Position numbers and translations under genes: made by a program. From Deltaproteobacteria bacterium (lineage in GTDB: Bacteria; Desulfobacterota; Desulfarculia; Desulfarculales; Desulfarculaceae), in the NCBI GenBank assembly GCA_020444165.1, contig JAHLLK010000063.1:1-36127 (forward strand): DNA of 36,127 bases, written 5' to 3'. This document shows, piece after piece, positions 16,604 to 22,628 of this stretch. Under the pieces are notes generated by a model. It was not told the DNA's origin, searched no databases, and worked only from the letters and a program-made list of their open reading frames with translations. The stretch's first letter is position 1, and the number at the start of each line of letters is the position of its first letter.

Positions 16604-17220
16604 CCATGGCTCATTTGCGTATCGCGGAAATTACCACCGAACGGGTTGAATCCCCCCGGGCCGTTCTGGCCGCCGACGAAATGGCGGAAATCACGGAAAT
16701 GGTCCGTCAGATGGGCTTTGACGATGTTTGTTTGCTGGAGACTTCCAGCATCGTCACCGCTCACTGGGTAGGTTTGAAATGCCGTTATGGTTGCGCCAAT
16801 TACAACACCAGTTGGTGCTGCCCGCCGGCCACACCCAGTCTGGAGAAAACCCGGGAGCTTCTCTCGGAATACGACCTGGCCCTATTATTGATCGGCAGCA
16901 AGAAAAACGAGCATTTCTATCGGCGAAACCGAGCCAAAAGGCGCATCCAGATGAAGGAGTGGAAGGCCACGGTGGCCATGGAACGCAAATTGTTCCTTAA
17001 GGGTTACTACAAAGCCTTCGGCCTGCCGGGCGAGGCCTGCGCCCTCTGCGAGAAATGCGCCTACCCTGACAATTGTCTTTTCCCCAATGAAAAGCGGCCT
17101 TCCATTGAGTCCTGCTCCATTGACATTTTTAAGACAATTGAGCGGATGGGCAAACGTATTCAGCTGGCCCAGAAGGCCAGCGACACCTATCAGACTTATA
17201 GTTTGATCCTATTGAAATAA
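16600..17220 (+). CDS. DUF2284 putative metal-binding protein
   Basis: 206 residues, Cys-rich. Blocks GLKCRYGCANYNTSWCCPPA, then CALCEKCAYPDNCLFP, then SIESCSIDIF match the DUF2284 family, predicted to bind metal or an Fe-S cluster and common beside corrinoid methyltransferases. No signal peptide. The start overlaps the CobW stop by 4 nt; a second ATG two codons later is possible. Exact function unknown. Confidence 0.8.
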   Translation: MTMAHLRIAEITTERVESPRAVLAADEMAEITEMVRQMGFDDVCLLETSSIVTAHWVGLKCRYGCANYNTSWCCPPATPSLEKTRELLSEYDLALLLIGSKKNEHFYRRNRAKRRIQMKEWKATVAMERKLFLKGYYKAFGLPGEACALCEKCAYPDNCLFPNEKRPSIESCSIDIFKTIERMGKRIQLAQKASDTYQTYSLILLK

Positions 17221-17254
17221 GCAGTTTTTTTCGGGAAAACCCACACTATTTTTT

Positions 17255-17286
17255 GGTATACTTAGACATGAATTAATACTCATCTA
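17255..17286 (+). promoter_or_regulatory. Extended -10 promoter with overlapping inverted repeat
   Basis: In an AT-rich gap, TGGTATACT forms an extended -10 (TATACT 17257-17262). Right behind it TTAG-AC-ATGA and TCATCTAA make an imperfect inverted repeat that would cover the transcription start. The left half contains TAGAC, as in the boxes upstream of 8671. A roughly 190-nt leader with hairpins (CGCATT/AATGCG near 17312; GCGGCCCGT/ACGGGCGCCGC near 17341) leads to the gene at 17469. Confidence 0.4.
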
Positions 17287-17468
17287 AATACCGGGGCAAT
17301 GAAACTAAACGTCGCATTAATACACAGCTGAAATGCGGTCGCGGCCCGTGGTCCGTACGGGCGCCGCTTTTCGAACAGCTGTTCCGCTCCTCTTCTCATC
17401 GTCACCCGTATATCTCGGCGGGAGTTGTTCCCGTTATCACAAAATCCTCCCCGGATTGGCGGTTGCCT

Positions 17469-17723
17469 ATGAAGGTTCAGGTACTCGGCCCTGGTTGCCA
17501 GAGGTGTGACCAGTTGCACAAGAACGCCCAGGCGGCCGCGGCGACCCTGCCGGAAGGCGGCCAGGCGGTAGAAGTCGAAAAGGTCAAGGAACTTGATGCG
17601 TTGTATAAGCTTGGGGTGTTCGTAACCCCAGCTTTGGTAATAGACGGGGAAGTGGTTTCCGCTGGCAAGCTTTTGAGTCCCGAACAGATTAAGGCCGAGA
17701 TCGTGAAACGTCGGGGCGCTTGA
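17469..17723 (+). CDS. Small glutaredoxin/thioredoxin-like redox protein (CQRC)
   Basis: 84 residues. GPGCQRCDQL carries the CxxC site; FVTPALVIDGEVVSAGKLL has the cis-Pro and following strand. Size and motif match the archaeal/bacterial 'redox-active disulfide protein' type (MTH895-like), different from the other thioredoxin-like proteins here. ATG at 17469; ribosome site weak. First gene of the unit leading to the selenocysteine methyltransferase. Confidence 0.8.
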   Translation: MKVQVLGPGCQRCDQLHKNAQAAAATLPEGGQAVEVEKVKELDALYKLGVFVTPALVIDGEVVSAGKLLSPEQIKAEIVKRRGA

Positions 17724-17849
17724 GCGGTCATTTGCGGCGGAAAACCGCGGAAAGCCAGGAAAGGAGGTGCAAGTCTCCGGCAACCCATTTATTTCGCTGA
17801 TAAGGACCCAGAACCAAGAAAACACCTGCCAGGTGAAAGGAGCCCTTTT

Positions 17850-18884
17850 ATGGCTAAGCAGAAATTGATTGATGCTTACCGTGGAAAGAGGACAGAGGAC
17901 GCCCCCTGGGTGCCCTATGCCGGCGTGCACTGCGCGTTTATGATCAACGAGCCGGCTGACAAGATGCTGCAGGATCCCGCCCTGTTGGCCAAGGGCGTAA
18001 CCTACACCGCCGAGCGCTATCACGCCGACGGTATTCCGCTGGTCTTCGACCTTTCCGTCGAGGCCAACAGCGTAGGTTGCGATCTGAAATGGTGGCCGGA
18101 CAACGTCCCCAGCGTCAAGTCCCACCCCTGCTCCGAGAAGTCCCCCAAAGAGCTGGGCATGAAGATCCCCACCGCGGACGAAGGCCGTTGGCCCGTGCTG
18201 TTCGAGGCGGCCAAGCTGGCCAAGCCGAAGCTGGACGAGTTGGACTGCTGCCTGATGGGTCTGTACTGCGGTCCCCTCACCCTGGCCTCCCACTTGGCCG
18301 GCGTGCGGATCTTCACCGACGTGTACAAGAAGAAGGAATTTGCCCATGAGGTTCTGAGCTACGCGGGCAAGGTCGGCGCGGCCGCGGCCAAGTTCTATGC
18401 GGACATGGGCTGCGACATCATCGCCATCGTGGACCCGGTGGCCAGCCAGATCAAGTCCGAGACCTTCAAGGAGTTCGTGACCCCCAACTGCCAGGAAGCC
18501 ATCCAGGTGATCCACGACGCCGGCAAGACCTCGTCGTTCTTCATCTGCGGCGACTGCACCAAGGTCATGACCGACGTTTGCGAGCTGGGCACCCATGGTT
18601 TCGCCATCGACGAGCAGCTCAACATGAACTTCGTGCGCGACATCGCCATCAAGCACGGCCGGGGCTTCGGCGGCAACTTGAAGCTCACCCTGGCTCTCAG
18701 CCTGGGCCTGTTGTCTCCCCGGGAGGACGCCATTGTCAGTTTGGCGGCCGGCGGACAACAAGGCTACACATTCGCACCTGGTTGAGACATGCCCTACGAT
18801 GTTCCGGTGGAACATATGGATCAGGCGTACGAGGCCAAGGCTTGGTACAACGACTACTACGCCAAGTACCCCACTAAGTGGTAG
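17850..18884 (+). CDS. Selenocysteine-containing UroD-family corrinoid methyltransferase
   Basis: Reads as 344 residues when UGA at 18783-18785 is decoded as selenocysteine (Sec312). Without recoding it would stop at 311. The frame continues past UGA as DMPYDVPVEHMDQAYEAKAW to a TAG at 18882. That tail is what UroD-family methyltransferases carry at this place, and the total matches the 346-residue paralogue at 9707. Sec312 aligns with the zinc-ligand Cys314 (PGC-D versus PG-U-D). The middle motif is FICGDC, so the His of HxC is Phe231 here while Cys233 is kept. A SECIS-like hairpin follows. GAAAGGAG precedes ATG. Expected to act on a corrinoid protein; donor unknown. Confidence 0.88.
18783..18815 (+). 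promoter_or_regulatory. Recoded UGA and bacterial SECIS hairpin (methyltransferase)
   Basis: UGA (18783-18785), then 13 nt, then ATGTTCC (18799-18805), loop GGT, GGAACAT (18809-18815): a perfect 7-bp stem. The apical GGU begins 20 nt after UGA. The well-known fdhF SECIS has GGU 18 nt after UGA. Position and loop G/U fit SelB recognition. Confidence 0.85.
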
Positions 18885-18905
18885 AAATTCTCTGGGAGAG
18901 AATTT
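18885..18905 (+). other. Perfect AT-rich hairpin after the Sec methyltransferase stop
   Basis: AAATTCTC (18885-18892), TGGGA loop, GAGAATTT (18898-18905), directly between the TAG stop and the ribosome site of the next gene. It may be an mRNA-stability or translation-control hairpin. Confidence 0.5.
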
Positions 18906-18920
18906 AAGGGAGGACAGTTC

Positions 18921-19325
18921 ATGGCTGGTGAAACCATGACCATCGAGGTCCTTACACTGGACAGCGTCCAGTGCGCGGCGTGCGGTTACATGATGGAATC
19001 CATCGCCGCCATGCCCAAAGAGATCCAGGACATCATCGAGTACAAAGAGTGGTCCATCAAAAACAAAGATGGCATCGGCAAATTCCTGGAGCGCAAGGGC
19101 CGGGTGCTGCCCACCATTTGTATTGAAGGCGATCTGGTTTTCGAGAGCATCATTCCCCAATATGAGGAACTGATCGACGAGATGGCCAAACGCGCTCCCT
19201 CGCAGGAGATGGCCACCAAGATCAAGGGCCTGCGTGACAAGGGGTTCGAGTTCGACAAGATCCAGGAGAACCTGGCCAGGGCCGGCGCCGGCGCCGCCAC
19301 CCGGGTCGACTCCAAGATCAAGTAG
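18921..19325 (+). CDS. Thioredoxin-like protein (CAAC)
   Basis: 134 residues. The active site is SVQCAACGYMMES near the N terminus, cis-Pro region RVLPTICIEGDLVFES, then a C-terminal helical extension (about 90-134) not needed for the fold. It is the closest local relative of the selenoprotein at 21784 (FNQ-U-LACVYMAES), and sits where a redox partner of the Sec methyltransferase would be expected. GGGAGGA precedes ATG. Cytosolic: no signal peptide. Confidence 0.8.
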   Translation: MAGETMTIEVLTLDSVQCAACGYMMESIAAMPKEIQDIIEYKEWSIKNKDGIGKFLERKGRVLPTICIEGDLVFESIIPQYEELIDEMAKRAPSQEMATKIKGLRDKGFEFDKIQENLARAGAGAATRVDSKIK

Positions 19326-19412
19326 CACGGCGTTACCACCGGCCCGCCGGACCCCGGTCCGGCGGGCCGGAAACCCCCAAACCAAGCCGCAGGAGCCGGC
19401 ACGAGGCGTTCT

Positions 19413-19784
19413 TTGGACAAACTGCTTTTGGAAATCACCTACAAAGCCAGCTACTGCCTGCTTTGTGTGTACATGGAAGAGGCGGTGTACGATGTGTTGC
19501 CGGAGTATGCCGAGCACATTGACTACCGCCGCATCGACTTCCTGCGGGGCGAAGGGCGCCAGCGGTTCCTGGACCTCTCGGTCTCCCTTTTCGGGTACGA
19601 CGGAGTGTACAAGCACCGGCGCATCGCCCCCATTCCTTCCCTCTGGTTGGACGGGGAGATGGTCTTCGACGGCATCCCCCCCCGCCACGAACTATTGGAG
19701 GCGTTGGAGGAAGCGTTGGCGCAAAAAAAGGCGGGCCAGAAAGCTGGGCATAGGGTCGACCAGGGGGCTGATCTCGTGGCTTGA
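19413..19784 (+). CDS. Thioredoxin-like protein (CLLC)
   Basis: 123 residues from a TTG start at 19413 with GAGG 6 nt upstream. Active site SYCLLCVYMEEAV; cis-Pro region IAPIPSLWLDGEMVFDG; C-terminal basic tail. Member of the same subfamily as 11669, 18921 and 21784. Separated from the previous gene by 87 nt of GC-rich DNA. A terminator-like hairpin follows. Exact partner unknown. Confidence 0.72.
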   Translation: MDKLLLEITYKASYCLLCVYMEEAVYDVLPEYAEHIDYRRIDFLRGEGRQRFLDLSVSLFGYDGVYKHRRIAPIPSLWLDGEMVFDGIPPRHELLEALEEALAQKKAGQKAGHRVDQGADLVA

Positions 19785-19852
19785 GCCACGGGCCCTGCGT
19801 GGTCAGGCTCGGGTGCCCCAGCCGGCGCCCCAGGTGAAAAACGCGGTTTAAC

Positions 19853-19902
19853 CAGAGGCCACGGGAGGGTGGCTAGCCTGGCAAGCCTCTGTTTTGTTTT
19901 GG
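19853..19902 (+). terminator. Probable terminator after the thioredoxin-like gene
   Basis: CAGAGGC (19853-19859) pairs with GCCTCTG (19885-19891) over a GC-rich 25-nt loop that can fold further; TTTTGTTTTGG follows. Confidence 0.5.
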
Positions 19903-20046
19903 TTATTGGTTTGGGTTTCCATATGTGGGGTCGCCGTTTCCCCCCGCCCTGCCAAAGGGCCCGTCGCTGCCAAGTTGCATTTTTCGCGGCGGAAGGGAGG
20001 GGTTTGGGCGCTTCTTATTGTCCCTTTTTTTTCCGGGTTTTCAACC

Positions 20047-20252
20047 GAGGCCATTGCATGGTGAAACACATAAAACGTGTTGATATTATGTCAAAAATGG
20101 CTATGAAACATGATTACGGCAGGCAATGGCCGATGCGGGCCAAGGATGGCCCGCCAAATTGCAAGCTTCAAAAAGCTTGCAATTTGTGAGGGTTGGCAAA
20201 ATCGCGTTTTTGCCAACCCGACATTGCACGGGGCAGGACGCCCCGTGCAATG
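20047..20252 (-). repeat. Type II multi-hairpin repeat, copy R1
   Basis: In element (minus) order. Module A: ATTGCACGGGG/CCCCGTGCAAT (20223-20251). Module B: GGTTGGCAAAA-type stem with a CGCGA loop. Module C: 14-bp perfect stem CAAATTGCAAGCTT/AAGCTTGCAATTTG (near 20157-20188). Module D: GCGGGCCA/TGGCCCGC with a 4-nt loop and no S insert. Module F: long AT-rich loop closed by GGCCATTGC/GCAATGGCC, with GAGGCC at 20047. Confidence 0.85.
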
Positions 20253-20379
20253 CTCTCCAACCGGGGCTCCGGTTCTCCCACCGGCCCCCGCTGGACCGGG
20301 CCCCCTGCGGTCCCGCCCCGGCAAGCGGGAGCTTTGTTTCCCACATGACGCGGCGTTAAATCGTTTTGCCGTCTGGATT

Positions 20380-20623
20380 GAGGCCATTGCACGGTATTTT
20401 CCAGCAAACAATAGCTATAACAGCCGATTATCTCGGTTTTTGGTAGTTTTTCTGTGGCAATGATCTCATGCAGGCCAGGGATGGCCCGCCGAATAACAAA
20501 CCTAAAAGGTTTGTTATTCTTGAGGCTTGGCTAAACCCGGGCCCCCGACAAGCTCTGCTTGCTGGGGTGGAGTCACGCTTTTGCCAAGCCGCTCGTTGCC
20601 CAAAGCATGGAGCCTTGTGCAAC
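20380..20623 (-). repeat. Type II multi-hairpin repeat, copy R2
   Basis: Same module order as R1. Module C is a 13-bp perfect stem of different sequence (GAATAACAAACCT/AGGTTTGTTATTC, about 20493-20521). Module D has a 4-nt loop. Module B (GGCTTGGC/GCCAAGCC) carries the S hairpin inside its loop, whereas other copies have S in module D. The F terminus GAGGCCATTGCACGG lies at 20380. Confidence 0.82.
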
Positions 20624-20829
20624 AGTCTCGGATTGGTTCTTCAGCATAAGAACCAGGCGGCCAGTCGCCCCGCGGGAGCTGGCCAAGCCCATATGCCGCG
20701 GGGCCGGCGGTCCGCGATTTCGCCGCCCTGGGCGCGTCGCGCCCAGCGGGGGCCAGGCCTCGGCGGCCCGCGGGGCCCGCGAGGCCCCCAACCCGCCGCC
20801 TCGGCCCCAGGGGCGGCCCGGAGCAAGGC

Positions 20830-21783
20830 TTGCAAACGCAATCTCCCCAACATAACTATATTTTCAAGACCCAAGGCGTCTGCCCGCCGGAGATCCATTT
20901 CCGCTTGGAAGAGGGGCGCCTCACGGATATCCGTTTCGTGGGCGGCGGCTGCCCGGGCAACGCCCGGCTGGTGAGCCGCCTGCTCCTGGGGCGCGAGGTG
21001 GCGGAGATTCTGCCCCTGTTGGACGGCATCGACTGCCGCAACGACACCTCCTGCCCGGACCAGTTGGGCCGGGCCCTGAGCCAGGCCCTGTCCGGCGACC
21101 TGGCCCCGGCGGCCTCCTTCCGCCGGTTGGCAGACCCCGCGCCCCACCAGCGGGTGGCGCTCCTGGGGCATCTGGCCGGGCGGCTGGACCTTTTGGAAGA
21201 GATCTGGCCCGCCGTGGAGGCGGCCGGAGTGGAGGCGGTCTACACCCTGGGCGACCTCTCCGGTCCGGGCGGAGCGGCCGGGCCGCTCCGCAAGTTCCTG
21301 GCCGGACGGGGGGTGGTGTGCCTCTGCGGCGAGCAGGATTGGGCCCTGGCCCAGGGCCGCGGCGCGGGCCAGCCCCTGCCGGCGCGGGAAGCCGACGCCC
21401 TGCTGCAGCTGCCCCAGGCGGTGTCCTTCCTGCTGGGCGAACGCATTGCCCTGGGTTTCCCCGGAGGTTATCTGGCGGAGATGCCGGACTTTTCCGATTT
21501 CGAGCCCTTTGCCCTGGAGATAAACATGGTCTCCGGCCTGGCCGATTACCTGCAAGACCCCAGCGTTTTTCCGGCGCTCGAGGCCATGCTGCCCCAGTTC
21601 ACGGCCGGGGTGGTGGCCTTTGCCCAGACCGGAGCCTGGGGCCGTTGGGACCTGGGCGGGGCAACCTTTTTGGCCGTGGGCGCCCTGGACTCCCCCGGCG
21701 GTCCGGCTTGGGGTCTTCTGGAGAGCCGGGACCACGAAACCATTTGGCAAATCATGGGCCCCCGCGGGCCCCTGGAGGGATAA
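20830..21783 (+). CDS. TSCPD domain fused to a degenerate calcineurin-like phosphoesterase
   Basis: 317 residues. Residues about 8-90 form a TSCPD domain (GVCPPEIHFRLEEG, GGGCPGNARL, DCRNDTSCPDQL), a Cys-rich module also found at the end of B12-dependent ribonucleotide reductases. Residues about 105-310 follow the MJ0936/YfcE-type metallophosphoesterase layout, but its metal ligands are mostly lost. DxH is LGHLAG, GNHD is CGEQDW and GHTH is TGAWGR; only GDLSG survives. Probably a binding, not hydrolytic, domain. TTG at 20830 is supported by GGAG 7 nt upstream. The stop codon directly abuts the GTG of the selenoprotein gene, so the two are translationally coupled. Function unknown. Confidence 0.8.
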   Translation: MQTQSPQHNYIFKTQGVCPPEIHFRLEEGRLTDIRFVGGGCPGNARLVSRLLLGREVAEILPLLDGIDCRNDTSCPDQLGRALSQALSGDLAPAASFRRLADPAPHQRVALLGHLAGRLDLLEEIWPAVEAAGVEAVYTLGDLSGPGGAAGPLRKFLAGRGVVCLCGEQDWALAQGRGAGQPLPAREADALLQLPQAVSFLLGERIALGFPGGYLAEMPDFSDFEPFALEINMVSGLADYLQDPSVFPALEAMLPQFTAGVVAFAQTGAWGRWDLGGATFLAVGALDSPGGPAWGLLESRDHETIWQIMGPRGPLEG

Positions 21784-22074
21784 GTGGCCGACAAAGTGGT
21801 CATCGACGTGCTGCTGACCGATTTCAACCAGTGACTGGCCTGCGTCTATATGGCGGAATCGGTAAGGGCCTTACCGACAGAACTGGCTGAGAAGATGGAA
21901 GTTCGGGAGTGGGACCTGCGCACCCGGGAGGGGATCGCCCGCTTCCGGGAGTTGAAGGCCAAGATGCTGCCGTCCATCGCCATGGACGGAGCCCTGGTCT
22001 ATGAGTCCCTCATCCCGGGCCAGGAAGAGCTTATCGCCGAGATCGAACGGCGCTATCAGGAAAAACTTAACTGA
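21784..22074 (+). CDS. Thioredoxin-like selenoprotein (UxxC)
   Basis: 96 residues when UGA at 21832-21834 is decoded as selenocysteine. The frame runs VADKVVIDVLLTDFNQ-U-LACVYMAESV, giving Sec17-x-x-Cys20 exactly where the paralogue at 18921 has CAAC. After it, KMLPSIAMDGALVYES has the cis-Pro strand. GTG at 21784 follows GGAGGGA, and the previous gene's TAA immediately precedes it, so translation is expected to start upstream of UGA. A start at ATG 21850 would delete the active site and the first strand. A SECIS-like hairpin lies 25 nt after UGA. Likely a selenol-based reductase or carrier for the methyl-transfer proteins (inference). Confidence 0.88.
21832..21877 (+). promoter_or_regulatory. 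Recoded UGA and bacterial SECIS hairpin (thioredoxin-like)
   Basis: UGA at 21832-21834. TCGGTAA (21859-21865) pairs with TTACCGA (21871-21877) over loop GGGCC. The loop begins 31 nt after UGA with G at its first positions, within the range accepted for bacterial SECIS elements. Confidence 0.75.
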
Positions 22075-22114
22075 ACCCCGGCGGGGCCCGGGAGGTTTTA
22101 GGAGAAGTTAGGAA

Positions 22115-22193
22115 TGTGGGGGAAAACCCCTTTTTGTGAACAAAAAGAGGTTTTCCCCCACACCCCCTTTCCCCAAAAAAACTTTGTAGTTTT
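22115..22193. repeat. G/C-tract hairpin repeat, copy 1
   Basis: A 22-bp-class stem: TGTGGGGGAAAACC at 22115 pairs with GGTTTTCCCCCACA ending at 22162, with an inner CTTTTTGT/CAAAAAG part. CCCCCTTTCCCCAAAAAAAC and TTTGTAGTTTT follow. The second half recurs at 26703-26745. It could end transcription from either side. Confidence 0.75.
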
Positions 22194-22260
22194 AAATGGA
22201 TTGTGCCATAGCCAACCGCCATCAGGAATTCCCGCCCCCCGCGGGGATTTGGTGAGAAGC

Positions 22261-22421
22261 CTAGCAGGCTGTTGAAAAACAGCCTGCTAGGCGCGCCAGG
22301 GATGGCGCGCCAAATTGCGCGGCTTTGAAAAAGCAAGCAATTTGGAAAACTTGACAAAACCACGCTTTTGTCAAGTTTGGTTGAAAAAGGCCATGGAGGG
22401 ACTTTTTCAACATCCTGCTAG
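22261..22421 (-). mobile_element. Type I repeat with terminal inverted repeats (MITE-like)
   Basis: 161 bp bounded by CTAGCAGGCTGTTGAAAAA (22261) and TTTTTCAACATCCTGCTAG (ending 22421), an 18/19 terminal inverted repeat. Inside, in minus orientation, are module B (AACTTGACAAAA stem, GCGTGG loop), module C (CAAATTGC family) and module D (GGCGCGCC arms, no S). It has no coding capacity. CTAG at both ends could be target duplication or element sequence. The ends resemble those of IS families ending in GTTGAAAAA (from memory). Confidence 0.75.
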
Positions 22422-22628
22422 GGCACGGTTTCTCCGATGAGCCTCTGCTTCCCGCCTGAAACGCCGGCCGGTCAACGCCCGGCCGCCATACACCAGAGGG
22501 CCGTCCGGCCACGGCCCGCCGCCACGCCACCGCCGCCTTGCCCGGAGCCGCCCGGGGGGCCGGGGAGTTTTTCGGTGTGGGAGGCGGAGTCCGGACCGCG
22601 GCAAACCAGGGGGCACAAGGAGTGATCC

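Larger units (their letters stand above)
19903..20829. other. Repeat-bearing intergenic region
   Basis: About 930 bases without a gene. It holds two type II multi-hairpin repeats in the same (minus) orientation, 128 bp apart, listed separately. The 206 bases after the second copy are GC-rich; I see no promoter or ORF there before the ribosome site of the gene at 20830. Confidence 0.7.

Noticed and set aside
17735..17790. A GGTGCAAGTC hairpin resembling part of a cobalamin riboswitch
   Set aside because: The other conserved blocks (GCCACTG, GGGAAGG, the distal purine-rich block) are absent.
18789..18884. A separate 31-codon gene after the methyltransferase
   Set aside because: It has no ribosome site, is in frame with the upstream gene across a UGA, and encodes the expected C-terminal tail of that protein family.
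17280..19688. An 802-codon open frame on the minus strand
   Set aside because: Antisense to five well-supported genes including the Sec methyltransferase; the translation has no domain, and no ribosome site supports it.
8671..19784. Pyrrolysine (in-frame UAG) methyltransferases of the MttB/MtmB type
   Set aside because: None of the genes here has an internal in-frame TAG with homologous sequence continuing past it.
20047..20623. CRISPR-like array
   Set aside because: The repeats are long, hairpin-rich, few and not separated by regular unique spacers; no cas gene is present.
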